A DNA stretch of 64,000 nucleotides from Lysinibacillus sp. G4S2 (GCF_030348505.1 NZ_JAUCFJ010000002.1:5150001-5214000), one strand, 5' to 3'. Positions 51,876 to 60,739 are shown, counted from the first letter of the stretch. Program-made: numbers and translations. Notes: generated by a model from the letters alone, not told the origin.

Positions 51876-52703
51876 TCAACCTTTTTTAATTTCCACCATA
51901 ATTTTCGTTACATATTCCTCCTCACGATTTTTAATAACGGCGTCATAAATATATTCCTCATATACGTACTGCCCTAATTCGTAGCCCTTTTCACGCATGA
52001 CTTTAAATAATCGCTCGTATGTTTCACCAAGTGTAGTAGCCAGTCCTACATGATAGCCAACGATAAAATCTCCTTCAATCGCTTCAAAATATGGATGACC
52101 TTCCCTCGGCTGTGGCTGCTCTATATATAAATAACTATAGTTATCATAGTTTCCTGCTAATACTTGCTCTCTTCTTGTCATACCCCCAATCGGATAACCC
52201 GTGTCTAATTGAGAGCGGTCTAATTCATCTATAAAGTCTGAAACAGCCTTCGTAAACTGTTCCTCCTTCGAATCCTCGATATTTTTACTTAAATACAATG
52301 TTGCTTCTGGCAGATGCTCAATCGTAATGCTATCAAAATCAAGATGTAAGGCTTCCTCTGTTAAATCGATTTTTACATCAATAATGTTTTCAATCATCTC
52401 AAGCTCTCGACGTTTTTTCGCTACAATGTCCTTTTGCTGTTGCATTAAGTCTAAGAAATTTTCAGGTGATTTTTCTGCCATATATTTTTGAATATCTTTT
52501 AAAGACATGCCAACCGCCTTTAATAGCTCGATCACACTAAAAAAATCATATTGCGCAATGGAATAATAACGGTAGTCCTTACTATCCTTCATAATTGGAG
52601 ATAATAAACCGATTTGATCGTAGTAAATGAGCGTTTGTTTATTCACCTTACAAATTTTAGCGAATTCACCAGTTGTAAAATATTTTACATTTTTATTAAA
52701 CAT
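51876..52703 (-). CDS. MerR-family regulator with effector-binding domain
   Basis: 275 residues: a MerR winged helix (about 8-75; FTTGEFAKICKVNKQTLIYY, DYRYYSIAQYDFFSVI), a coiled-coil linker (about 80-110) and a GyrI-like effector-binding domain (about 120-272), the BmrR layout for multidrug sensing. A strong AAGGAGAG precedes the ATG. It is divergent from a GNAT-MATE unit with a 17-bp palindrome between them, so it probably controls the efflux gene. Confidence 0.9.
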   Translation of the reverse strand: MFNKNVKYFTTGEFAKICKVNKQTLIYYDQIGLLSPIMKDSKDYRYYSIAQYDFFSVIELLKAVGMSLKDIQKYMAEKSPENFLDLMQQQKDIVAKKRRELEMIENIIDVKIDLTEEALHLDFDSITIEHLPEATLYLSKNIEDSKEEQFTKAVSDFIDELDRSQLDTGYPIGGMTRREQVLAGNYDNYSYLYIEQPQPREGHPYFEAIEGDFIVGYHVGLATTLGETYERLFKVMREKGYELGQYVYEEYIYDAVIKNREEEYVTKIMVEIKKG

Positions 52704-52724
52704 TCTTAAGTTTCTCTCCTTGAC

Positions 52725-52741
52725 TATATAGTTACTATATA
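52725..52741. promoter_or_regulatory. MerR-type operator candidate TATATAGT-T-ACTATATA
   Basis: A perfect 17-bp palindrome 22 bp upstream of the MerR gene start and about 170 bp before the GNAT start. TTGACT (52720-52725) overlaps its edge. Placement and symmetry fit a MerR operator. A short LR4 piece (ATAATTACGTCCGGAATC) lies at 52772-52800. Confidence 0.55.
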
Positions 52742-52910
52742 CATTAAATTGTAGCTATTCACAATCAATTATGCCACTGCATAATTACGTCCGGAATCGG
52801 CTTTGTGCTTAAGCCTGCAGATGTTTTTAGGCTAACATCCTATAAAAACTTCTTTCCGATTTCCGTGACATCCACTGAAAGAAATTAAAAAATAGAAGGG
52901 TTTTGACATT

Positions 52911-53378
52911 ATGTTCACGGAAATTCGTGACATTACAGCTTTAAACAATGCGGAGATTTTAGCATTACGCATTGCAGACAATCAGCAAGATTTTATAGAG
53001 AGTACCATGCAATGCTTAGCGGAGGCAGAAACTGATAAACGCTATATTCCAGCTGGATTGTATAGAGAGGACATTGCAGTCGGCTTCGCTATGTATGGTG
53101 CGTTCCCATATAAGAACAATACGCAACGCGTTTGGTTAGATCGCTACTTCATCGATGAGCGCTATCAGCACCAAGGATTGGGAAAATATTTTTTACAGCA
53201 GCTTATTAAATATTTAGTAGCTAAATACAGCTGTCAAAAAATATATTTAAGCGTTTATGACAACAATACAGTAGCCATTCAGCTCTATAAAAAATTCGGG
53301 TTCGTTTTTAACGGTGAACTAGATGAAAACGGTGAAAAGGTAATGGTATTGGAGGTACATGCTCATGACAACCATTAA
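52911..53378 (+). CDS. GNAT N-acetyltransferase
   Basis: 155-residue GNAT enzyme, with the acetyl-CoA-binding segment DERYQHQGLGKYFLQQLI and the C-terminal VYDNNTVAIQLYKKFGFVF. It resembles spermidine/spermine or diamine acetyltransferases (PaiA/BltD group). In Bacillus such a gene sits beside a drug efflux pump controlled by a MerR regulator (blt locus), and the same layout is seen here. It overlaps the MATE gene. Confidence 0.88.
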   Translation: MFTEIRDITALNNAEILALRIADNQQDFIESTMQCLAEAETDKRYIPAGLYREDIAVGFAMYGAFPYKNNTQRVWLDRYFIDERYQHQGLGKYFLQQLIKYLVAKYSCQKIYLSVYDNNTVAIQLYKKFGFVFNGELDENGEKVMVLEVHAHDNH

Positions 53379-54714
53379 TCCTATTGAAACAAGACCACTA
53401 AAGCCATTATTTTTATCATACTTATTCCCAGCGATGATTGGCATGTTGTTGATGTCAGTAAATATTTTAGTGGATGGTATTTTCGTTAGTCACGGAGTTG
53501 GGCCAACCGCTCTAGCAGGAGTAAATATCGCCGTACCAATTTTCTCTATTTTGCTATCCATTTCTCTTTGGATTGGTATGGGTGGAGCTACACTATTTTC
53601 AATTTCTCTCGGTGAGGGCAATAAAAAACGAGCGCACCAGCTCTTTACATTAGCATTTACAACAATGATCGTTGTCGTTATGACACTGATTCTAATACTT
53701 TTATTAAATTTAAAGGAAATTTCCTATATATTCGGGGCAAGTGATGCTACTTATCCTTATGTCCAAGAGTACCTACATGTTATTTTGATTTTCGGTGTGT
53801 TTTACACAATTGAAAACTTACTAAGTATTTTTATTCGAAATGATGGCAATCCAAAGCTTGCCATGATGGGCTTAATCACTACATCTGTTTTAAACATTAT
53901 CTTAAACTACCTCTTTATTTTCGTGTTCAATTACGGCGTAACAGGCTGTGCCCTAGCTACAGCACTCTCCACAATTATCGGTATGTCGGTGCTATGCTTA
54001 CATTTCTTCCGCAAGCAATCCGAATTAAAATTTGTACGTGAATTTTTCAGCATATCTGATTTAAAGAAAATATTCGCTATTGGGCTACCAAGTTTTATTG
54101 TTGAAGCCTCTGTCGCTGTAATGGTCATTTTATATAATGTGACATTTTTACACTATTTGGGCTCAAATGGAGTTACCGCCTATGCGATGGTTAACTATAT
54201 TCATACGGTGCTGTTAACGGTATTCCTTGGCATCGGCATGGCTCTACAGCCTCTAGTTAGTTATCATCATGGTGCAAGATTAATAGAGAGATTAACAGCA
54301 TTATTGAAAATCGGCATTGCCACCGCACTTATTCTCGGTTTAACTACTGTAATCATTGCTAAGTTATTCCCTGCTCAGCTAATAGCGTTATTTGGTGACA
54401 GTACGTTTGAAATTCGCAACATGGCAACACAAGGCTTTGTACACTTTGCAATTGGCTATGCATTCCTTGGCGTGAATATGGTATTTGCGGAATTCTTCCA
54501 ATCGATTGAAAAAATTCGACTCGCAACAACTATTATGTTATTACGTAGTATTATATTATTTGTCCCTGCCCTCATACTATTGCCTAAATTACTTGGCCCT
54601 CAGGCTATTTGGTGGACCTTCCCAGTAGCAGAAGGTATTACCGCATTGCTCATTTTTATCTTTATGAAGAGAAAATCACATACGATTTTCTCAGAGGCAA
54701 GCAGCTTAAGTTAG
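53365..54714 (+). CDS. MATE-family multidrug efflux transporter
   Basis: 449-residue membrane protein with 12 hydrophobic helices, of the MATE/MepA group that exports cationic drugs with Na+ or H+. N-terminal: LFPAMIGMLLMSVNILVDGI; the second half shows IGLPSFIVEASVAVMVILYN and YHHGARLIERLTALL. I chose the ATG at 53365 since GGAGG is nine bases upstream; an ATG two codons earlier is too close. Coupled to the GNAT gene and followed by a strong terminator. Confidence 0.92.
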   Translation: MTTINPIETRPLKPLFLSYLFPAMIGMLLMSVNILVDGIFVSHGVGPTALAGVNIAVPIFSILLSISLWIGMGGATLFSISLGEGNKKRAHQLFTLAFTTMIVVVMTLILILLLNLKEISYIFGASDATYPYVQEYLHVILIFGVFYTIENLLSIFIRNDGNPKLAMMGLITTSVLNIILNYLFIFVFNYGVTGCALATALSTIIGMSVLCLHFFRKQSELKFVREFFSISDLKKIFAIGLPSFIVEASVAVMVILYNVTFLHYLGSNGVTAYAMVNYIHTVLLTVFLGIGMALQPLVSYHHGARLIERLTALLKIGIATALILGLTTVIIAKLFPAQLIALFGDSTFEIRNMATQGFVHFAIGYAFLGVNMVFAEFFQSIEKIRLATTIMLLRSIILFVPALILLPKLLGPQAIWWTFPVAEGITALLIFIFMKRKSHTIFSEASSLS

Positions 54715-54732
54715 AGCTATAACCGAAGAAGA

Positions 54733-54768
54733 AAACCCCTTTCGATTATTGTTTCGAAAGGGGTTTAA
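54733..54768 (+). terminator. Intrinsic terminator after the MATE gene
   Basis: AAACCCCTTTCGA pairs perfectly with TCGAAAGGGGTTT over an eight-base loop. Confidence 0.9.
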
Positions 54769-54780
54769 ATTGTTTAATTT

Positions 54781-54981
54781 CTATTTTTCACAAGCCCAAC
54801 CATCTTTATCTCTGTCAAGCTTATCTTGATAGGCAGAATGACCTTTTTTCACACCTTTAGGGTATTTTTTGTTTAATTCTTTACAGTTTTTAAATGTCTC
54901 TTTCGCTTGTACATCAGCATTAAATGATGTGACTGAGAATACTAAAGTTGCTGTTAATAAAGTTATAAGTAGTTTTTTCAC
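54781..54981 (-). CDS. Secreted excalibur-domain protein
   Basis: 66 residues: signal peptide (1-26, ending in DVQA) and an excalibur calcium-binding domain (FKNCKELNKKYPKGVKKGHS and DRDKDGWACEK) with the conserved DxDxDGxxC loop and two cysteines. It is about the minimal size for the family. GTG start with AGGAGGTG upstream. Probably an extracellular protein; partner unknown. Confidence 0.9.
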   Translation of the reverse strand: MKKLLITLLTATLVFSVTSFNADVQAKETFKNCKELNKKYPKGVKKGHSAYQDKLDRDKDGWACEK

Positions 54982-55064
54982 TATAACACCTCCTAATGGA
55001 TAATATTACAGAATATAGAATCAATAAACAATACTAAAGTAATAGACTTACTGAAAAAAAATAC

Positions 55065-55091
55065 AAAAGGGACCTTAAATAGGCCCCTTTT
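55065..55091. terminator. Terminator downstream of the GNAT gene
   Basis: AAAAGGGACCT pairs with AGGCCCCTTTT (one mismatch), loop TAAAT. Confidence 0.7.
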
Positions 55092-55098
55092 CGCATTA

Positions 55099-55548
55099 TT
55101 ATAAATATTTGATGACAGCCATTTCTTTACCAAAGCGATCACCATGATCTTTGAATCCCAAGCTTGAGTATAAATAATGTGCACCTTTATTCTCAGGATG
55201 ATAACCTACTATAACTTTTTGCGCATTTGGTAATTTAGTTATTTCTGCAATCATTAGCTTAGTAGCTTCTTTCCCTATACCCTTACCTTGAAAATGCTTA
55301 TCTATCATAATTCGATAAATCCAATAGCCATCAAGTTCTTCTATTACAGAATTGAACATTAAAAAACCTACTACTTTCTCTTCAAAATAAATAGCATATG
55401 GTTTTAATGTTGGCTCAAACTTTGATTGTGCTATTGAAATAGCGTTTGGTTCAATATAATTTCTTTGTTCTTTTGATATTTCTAATAGACAACACTCATA
55501 CCAATTTTCTGCATTGACTTCTACAATTTTTACAGTATTCTTACTCAT
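55099..55548 (-). CDS. GNAT N-acetyltransferase (BltD-like)
   Basis: 149-residue acetyltransferase. IYRIMIDKHFQGKGIGKEAT is the acetyl-CoA-binding motif; the C-terminal VGYHPENKGAHYLYSSLGF and the N-terminal NWYECCLLEISKEQRNYIEP are typical of spermine/spermidine acetyltransferases of the BltD type. It stands alone, not beside an efflux gene. The ribosome site is weak. Confidence 0.87.
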   Translation of the reverse strand: MSKNTVKIVEVNAENWYECCLLEISKEQRNYIEPNAISIAQSKFEPTLKPYAIYFEEKVVGFLMFNSVIEELDGYWIYRIMIDKHFQGKGIGKEATKLMIAEITKLPNAQKVIVGYHPENKGAHYLYSSLGFKDHGDRFGKEMAVIKYL

Positions 55549-55710
55549 ACATTTTTCCCCTTCCGAATTCAGGGAAACGCTTTTTTATGTTAGTTAGGCG
55601 TTATCCCCCAGTATTTAAAGATAAAAACAGTTTTGTTTGTCATAATGACCGCCCCCTTTAAAGTATTTACAATAATACTATATCATATTTTTCCATTTAT
55701 TATTAAAACT

Positions 55711-55913
55711 CTTCACCATAATATGGGGTTGATTTCCGTTCCGACTGGGCGCTTTCCTGGGGGCGTCCGATGAGCCGCTTCACTCGCGTTGCTCGCTCCA
55801 GGGTCTCATCTGTGACGCTGATCCCCAAGGAGTCGCCCAGTCTCCACTACAATCAACTAATATACAGCGCATATATTTTAAAAAATGTCATCCACAACTT
55901 TTGGTGATGATCC
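55711..55913 (-). repeat. LR1 element, copy h (reverse orientation)
   Basis: Compact LR1 bounded by CTTCACCATAATATGGGG and TTTTGGTGATGATCC. The core in reverse is GGGGGCGTCCGATGAGCCGC, CTCCAGGGTCTCATCTGTGA and CCCCAAGGAGTCGCCCAG. It has no GCGAAAGCG or 21-bp array, so it shows the element without inserts. Confidence 0.85.
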
Positions 55914-55985
55914 CATTTATCGCAATCTATCATACAAAAAAAATCCAGCACTACTAAATTCAGCGCTGGCAACGATCTATATTTT

Positions 55986-56525
55986 CTAATGGCTCTTTTT
56001 TAATTCCATATATTCATCACGAAGAATACTCATAATAATTTCATCAGAATATTTATCGTTCATAAATAAGGACTGTCTTAATACGCCTTCCTTTTTGAAG
56101 CCTACTTTCTCGTAGGATTTCATTCCACGGATATTATGAGAGTAAACCTGTAATTCTAAACGATTAAGCTGTAGCTCCTCGAACACAAATTTTTGTACAA
56201 GTCGAACCGCTTCAGCCCCATATCCCTTACCGCAATTTTCTATACTGTGTAAAGCTATACGGAACATTGCCTTTTTATTGTCTAAGTCTATTTCCATAAT
56301 GGCTAAATCACCAATAATTTGGCTGTTTTCTAGTAAACAAATTGCAAAATCATGGCGTGTAGAATCTTCGCTAAATCGATTTAAAGCCTCTCTAATCTGA
56401 TCCTCTGTTAAAATATTACGCGTACCCGTCATATACATAATTTCTTCATCTTGAAAACACTCGTAGATACTATCTACATCTTTTTCAGTAATTGGTCTTA
56501 AAAAGACATCTTGCCCTATAATCAT
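55986..56525 (-). CDS. GNAT acetyltransferase (RimJ/RimL-like)
   Basis: 179-residue GNAT of the ribosomal-protein acetyltransferase type: VFLRPITEKDVDSIYECFQD at the N-terminus, CGKGYGAEAVRLVQKFVFEE as the acetyl-CoA site and VYSHNIRGMKSYEKVGFKKE near the end. AGGGAGG upstream of the ATG. Substrate unknown. Confidence 0.9.
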   Translation of the reverse strand: MIIGQDVFLRPITEKDVDSIYECFQDEEIMYMTGTRNILTEDQIREALNRFSEDSTRHDFAICLLENSQIIGDLAIMEIDLDNKKAMFRIALHSIENCGKGYGAEAVRLVQKFVFEELQLNRLELQVYSHNIRGMKSYEKVGFKKEGVLRQSLFMNDKYSDEIIMSILRDEYMELKKSH

Positions 56526-56652
56526 TAAAAGCCCCTCCCTTTAACTATATTAAAAGGGAATTTCATTAGTAAGAATATGCCTAGTTCAATTAGGAACTGT
56601 TTTAGACATACGAAAAGCACCAACATATTAGCTGCCATTGCTCGTTAATAAG

Positions 56653-56916
56653 TTACCTTGTATATACAATTTTTTTAATCGTTTCTACTGCTAAATGATA
56701 CTCAGTAGATAATTGTTCAATGGAAGCTCCATTCGTAAACGCTTCTTTTATCGACTTATTTCTATCCTCAATATATTTCTTTGTGCCTGAACGTGCACCC
56801 CACTCTAAATAAGTGTTTTCTATTTTTGGAATATAAATCATTTCACCTTGAACATATTTTTGGATTTCTAATAAAAGTTCTTTCGGTAAGATAACTGAAG
56901 CCTTCTTATAAGCCAT
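56653..56916 (-). CDS. CD3324-family helix-turn-helix protein
   Basis: 87 residues. VILPKELLLEIQKYVQGEMI followed by YIPK, GTKKYIEDRNKSIKEAF and the C-terminal helix-turn-helix SIEQLSTEYHLAVETIKKIV define the CD3324 (Mor-like) family, probably a small DNA-binding regulator. GAGGGG upstream of the ATG. No obvious target gene. Confidence 0.85.
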   Translation of the reverse strand: MAYKKASVILPKELLLEIQKYVQGEMIYIPKIENTYLEWGARSGTKKYIEDRNKSIKEAFTNGASIEQLSTEYHLAVETIKKIVYTR

Positions 56917-57009
56917 TTATGCCAACCCCTCATTTTTTTTGAAAATAATAAAATAAGGTAGCAAAGCTAATTTTATAAGAAATACTTCAAGGCAAATATT
57001 AAAATTCAC

Positions 57010-57052
57010 CCCATGCAAAGTATTGCCATATTAAAATTAGGCTTTGCATGGG
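57010..57052. repeat. Perfect 11-bp inverted repeat CCCATGCAAAG / CTTTGCATGGG
   Basis: Arms separated by 21 bases in the otherwise featureless 300-bp gap between the CD3324 and AI-2E-type genes. No T run, so it is more likely a structured element or protein site than a terminator. Confidence 0.45.
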
Positions 57053-57162
57053 CTGCTTCCGTATCTAGGAACTTACTATATTTATTCACTTCTATCCCCC
57101 CTAACGTATCAATCTATTCAAAGTTTATCTTAGCATATATATTTTTTCCAATTAACAAAAAC

Positions 57163-57194
57163 AAAAAGGAATCATACACATTTGATTCCTTTTT
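57163..57194. terminator. Intrinsic terminator after the AI-2E-type permease
   Basis: AAAAAGGAATCA pairs perfectly with TGATTCCTTTTT across an eight-base loop. Confidence 0.85.
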
Positions 57195-57214
57195 GAACGA
57201 AAACTTTATTCAAT

Positions 57215-58258
57215 TTACTTTTCCCCTTGTACTGCAGTGGGATGTTGCTCTTCACCCTCAGAGGACGTAACTCCCAAAATATCAAGTAAGAACATGAATA
57301 GTGGGATACCGATAATTAATCCCCATACACCAAAGAAATGCTCTGAGAAGAGAATGACGATGAATGTATAGAAAATCGGTAAATCTGTCTTCGCCGACAT
57401 AAGCTTTGGATTTAAGAAGTATGCCTCTATTGCATGTAAGACCATAACAATAACCAAGATATAGACAATGTACACGAAACCACCGATACTATACGCAATT
57501 ATACTTAGAGGAATCAAAGACATAATGACCCCTGCTACTGGAATTAATCCTAGTATAAAGAGCATAATTCCTAGTGCAATCAAATGTGGGAAGCCCATAA
57601 TGTATAAGGCAATAACAGATAAAACACAATTGACAGCTGCAATTATAAATTGTGCCTCAATCACTTTACCAAAAGAACGAATGAATATTTTTGAGAAGTA
57701 TTGTAATTCATAGTAAAGGTGACTTACTTTACTATCTTTAAATTTCGCTGTAAATTCCGTAATACGTTTCTTCTCAAGCAAAATAAACAAGCTTAAAATT
57801 AGGGAAATGAACACATGCAAGATGATTTTACCAATATTCGTAATATTTTTAAGAGTTAGGTCCACACCCTGCTCTAAATATTTACCAAGCTCAATTTTCT
57901 CAAAGGTTGGAGCTAAATACCTTGTAATCTCGTTTTCATCAGGGTCGAGACTAAAGCTAGCGATAAGATCAAAAAGCTGTGTAACTTGTTGGGTTACGAC
58001 CGGCAAATACTTGTAAATAACAGCCACAATCCCTGCAAGAAGTAAAAGATAGAGGGTAACTGTCACTGCTTTCTCGTTCATTGGTACATATTTTCTAATC
58101 TCTTTTGTTGTCTTCGTGGTAAGTTGATTCATCAAGTAAGTAATAATGAACGTGAGTAGAACAAGATTAATCATACTTCGCATCAAATATAGTGCAACAG
58201 CGATCCCGACTAGAATTATAAATCGTTTAAATCCATTACTTCGAAAGAAATTACTCAT
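57215..58258 (-). CDS. AI-2E family (YueF/YtvI-like) membrane transporter
   Basis: 347 residues with seven or eight hydrophobic helices. The family pattern is seen in LGIMLFILGLIPVAGVIMSL, NPKLMSAKTDLPIFYTFIVI and FFGVWGLIIGIPLFMF. Substrates are debated (autoinducer export, Na+/H+ exchange). The ATG at 58258 has AAAGGAG seven bases upstream. The frame stays open 83 codons further upstream, which may be a leader or chance, and contains a second AAGGAGG-preceded ATG. Confidence 0.88.
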   Translation of the reverse strand: MSNFFRSNGFKRFIILVGIAVALYLMRSMINLVLLTFIITYLMNQLTTKTTKEIRKYVPMNEKAVTVTLYLLLLAGIVAVIYKYLPVVTQQVTQLFDLIASFSLDPDENEITRYLAPTFEKIELGKYLEQGVDLTLKNITNIGKIILHVFISLILSLFILLEKKRITEFTAKFKDSKVSHLYYELQYFSKIFIRSFGKVIEAQFIIAAVNCVLSVIALYIMGFPHLIALGIMLFILGLIPVAGVIMSLIPLSIIAYSIGGFVYIVYILVIVMVLHAIEAYFLNPKLMSAKTDLPIFYTFIVILFSEHFFGVWGLIIGIPLFMFLLDILGVTSSEGEEQHPTAVQGEK

Positions 58259-58642
58259 GTATTCACTCCTTTTACAAAACGGCTTTGCTGCCTTGGTTTC
58301 GCTATCAAATGAACAAAAGCAAGTAAAAAATTGATGTAAAACATTACGTATCATCCTTATGTAAATTCCCTCCTTCATTGGATTATTATTTCCATCATCA
58401 CTTAAAATAAGACTTAAATGCATGCGCTTTATAAGTCTCAAAAGAAATAAATTCATCCAAGGAGCGAAAAGAATTGAATGTCTTATCAAATTAGAAATTA
58501 ATGACACTACTTGTGTACTTTATTGAAAGCTGTATCAGCGTTATAAGCCTTGATTCTATTATTCTATTATAACCTTTTAAACCATCATATCCAATGTAAG
58601 TTCTTCTATGATGGCTGTAAAATTAGAATTAGTTTCAGTATG

Positions 58643-58657
58643 ATGTAATTATTACAT
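58643..58657 (+). promoter_or_regulatory. 7-1-7 palindrome ATGTAAT-T-ATTACAT before the RidA gene
   Basis: A perfect 15-bp palindrome about 30 bp before the RidA start. The 7-1-7 layout and the TAATnATTA centre match Zur/PerR/Fur-family operators (Zur consensus TCGTAATnATTACGA). The regulator is unknown. Confidence 0.4.
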
Positions 58658-58686
58658 TTTTCGCCATAAAAGAAAGGATTGATTAT

Positions 58687-59076
58687 ATGAAAGTTGCAAG
58701 AAACCCGAAGGACATTCATCTACCAGTTGCTCCTTATGTACATCAGATTGAAGTGATAGGACCACAGAGATGGTTAACATTATCTGGACAAATAGGAATG
58801 GAGAAAGACGGGACTGTACCTGAAGAGCCATTAGCTCAAATGAAGTTAGCATTAGAAAATATCCGAAAGAATCTTGAAAGTGCAAATATGGAAATTCAAG
58901 ATTTAACGAAGCTAGTCTTTTATTGCGTTGGGGAAATGAATGCGGATCAAAGAAAACAAATAATAAGTGATTTTCTTGGTGATCACCTTCCATGTACGAC
59001 ATTGATGTACGTAGTAGCACTTGCTGCTCCTGCCCTAAAGGTCGAGATCGATGCCTGGGCATGTAAGGAAGTTTAA
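58687..59076 (+). CDS. RidA-family protein
   Basis: 129-residue RidA/YjgF fold, which in its best-known members deaminates reactive enamine/imine intermediates. Visible: RWLTLSGQIGMEKDGTVPEE, the PLAQMKLALENIRKNLESAN helix and LTKLVFYCVGEMN. The arginine that binds the carboxylate in active RidA is not obvious near the C-terminus (ALKVEIDAWACKEV), so it may be a non-canonical subgroup. Single gene with a strong terminator. Confidence 0.88.
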   Translation: MKVARNPKDIHLPVAPYVHQIEVIGPQRWLTLSGQIGMEKDGTVPEEPLAQMKLALENIRKNLESANMEIQDLTKLVFYCVGEMNADQRKQIISDFLGDHLPCTTLMYVVALAAPALKVEIDAWACKEV

Positions 59077-59138
59077 ACATATAATATGTTGGCATGAACA
59101 AGAATGTGCGACCTGCTCTGTATGTAAGTTAGTTTTAA

Positions 59139-59168
59139 AAACACCCCTTTAGAGCCAAAGGGGTGTTT
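59139..59168. terminator. Bidirectional terminator
   Basis: AAACACCCCTTT pairs perfectly with AAAGGGGTGTTT, loop AGAGCC. Confidence 0.9.
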
Positions 59169-59175
59169 GTCACAT

Positions 59176-60576
59176 TTATAGATTTTCATTTTTAGCGTTT
59201 ATTTTAGCATGTTTGTATCCATAGGCAAAATAAATAACTAAACCTATTGCTAACCAAATCATAAAGCGTATTATAGTAAATGGTGGCAGACTAAATATTA
59301 ATACAAGACATCCTCCAACCCCTACAATTGCTACAAGCCATAACGCAGGGACTTTGAATACACGTGGTTGATCTGGTCGTGTATAACGAAGAACAACGAC
59401 ACTAACTGTTGTTAAAGCAAAGGCAGTTAAACCTCCGATGTTAGCAAATTCCGCTAATTCTCCGATTGATAAAAATCCTGATAAGAGAATACCTGTTCCA
59501 ACCACAATTAAAGTTGATAATACAGGGACTCCTGTTTTTTTATTTGTTTGTGCAATACGGTCTGGTAGAAGCCCATCACGGCTCATTGCAAACAGCACAC
59601 GCGTCGCACTAGTTGTATTGGCAATCATCGTAGCAAGCAATCCAAAAATAACTGATACTGCTATGATAGCACCTCCCCACTGAATACCAACAGATTGTAG
59701 TGCATATACAGTAGGATTGGGAACATCCAACTCAGGGGATGGTACAATACCTGTTAATACTAGTGCAACAAGTGCATAAATAAGCGTTAATACACTTAGA
59801 CCACCAATTAAAGCTTTTGGTATTGTTTTTTGCGGATTTTTCACTTCCTCCAAGACAGTTGTTACACCATCAAATCCAGTAAAGGCAAAGAACACTAATG
59901 CTGCTCCCGCCATTACACCTGACCAGCCAAACGGTGTAAATGGCGTCCAGTTTATAGGGTTAACATGAAAAGCCCCAATAGCAAGGAATAAAATAATCGC
60001 GCCAACCTTTGCAGCTGTAAATAACATATTTGATCGACCAACATTTTTAATTCCGCTCAGTGCAATCCAAGCGACAATAAGCCAACCAACCACAGCAGGT
60101 AGATTCACAACCCCACCATGAGCAATATCTTTTGTTAAAACTTCTGGCAAGTGAATACCGACAGATTGTAAAAATGAATTGACGTAACCACTCCAGCCAA
60201 CTGCGACCGTACTAGAAATAACGATAAATTCTAATAATAAATCCCAACCGATTATCCAAGCAATAATTTCACCTAATGCAATATAAGAATAGGTGTACGC
60301 GCTCCCTGCAACTGGTACCATTGCCGCAAATTCGACATAAGCAAGTCCAACTGCAATTGTTACAAGGCCCCCAATTAAGAAAGAAACAACGACACCAGGA
60401 CCTGCATGTAAAGCAGCTGTAGTTCCTGGCAGTACAAAAATTCCCGCTCCTATTGTGGCTCCTAGTACATATAGCAATAATTGCAACGGTCCCAGTTCAC
60501 GTTTTAGTTTATAGCGTTCGACTTCAGTTATTTTATTGGCTTGCTCGATTGACTTCCTTCGTAAAAATTTCGCCAT
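59176..60576 (-). CDS. APC-family amino acid permease
   Basis: 466 residues, 12 or more hydrophobic helices, of the cationic amino-acid transporter type (YhdG/YfnA-like). Helix 1 motif VLGATIGAGIFVLPGTTAAL is the substrate-backbone-binding loop; GLAYVEFAAMVPVAGSAYTY and FFAFTGFDGVTTVLEEVKNP are family signatures. The ATG at 60576 has GGAGTGG upstream. A 15-bp perfect palindrome lies 86 bp upstream. The transported amino acid is not predictable. Confidence 0.92.
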   Translation of the reverse strand: MAKFLRRKSIEQANKITEVERYKLKRELGPLQLLLYVLGATIGAGIFVLPGTTAALHAGPGVVVSFLIGGLVTIAVGLAYVEFAAMVPVAGSAYTYSYIALGEIIAWIIGWDLLLEFIVISSTVAVGWSGYVNSFLQSVGIHLPEVLTKDIAHGGVVNLPAVVGWLIVAWIALSGIKNVGRSNMLFTAAKVGAIILFLAIGAFHVNPINWTPFTPFGWSGVMAGAALVFFAFTGFDGVTTVLEEVKNPQKTIPKALIGGLSVLTLIYALVALVLTGIVPSPELDVPNPTVYALQSVGIQWGGAIIAVSVIFGLLATMIANTTSATRVLFAMSRDGLLPDRIAQTNKKTGVPVLSTLIVVGTGILLSGFLSIGELAEFANIGGLTAFALTTVSVVVLRYTRPDQPRVFKVPALWLVAIVGVGGCLVLIFSLPPFTIIRFMIWLAIGLVIYFAYGYKHAKINAKNENL

Positions 60577-60661
60577 AATAACCACTCCATTTTCAATAAA
60601 GATAGTAAATATACTAGTTTGTACATTCTTTTAAAATAATTATTATATTATCTATCTTTTA

Positions 60662-60696
60662 GAATTGAGTCAATAATAAGATTATTGACTCAATTC
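60662..60696. promoter_or_regulatory. Perfect 15-bp inverted repeat upstream of the permease
   Basis: GAATTGAGTCAATAA and TTATTGACTCAATTC surround a five-base loop. It could be an operator or an mRNA leader hairpin; the trailing T run is weak (TCTAAAAG), so termination is less likely. Confidence 0.5.
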
Positions 60697-60739
60697 ATAC
60701 CTCGCTAAAAACCGAACTACTCGACACATTCTTTTATAT

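Noticed and set aside
58652-59101. A 149-codon minus-strand frame opposite the RidA gene
   Set aside because: Shadow of a well-supported RidA gene; no ribosome site or recognisable family.
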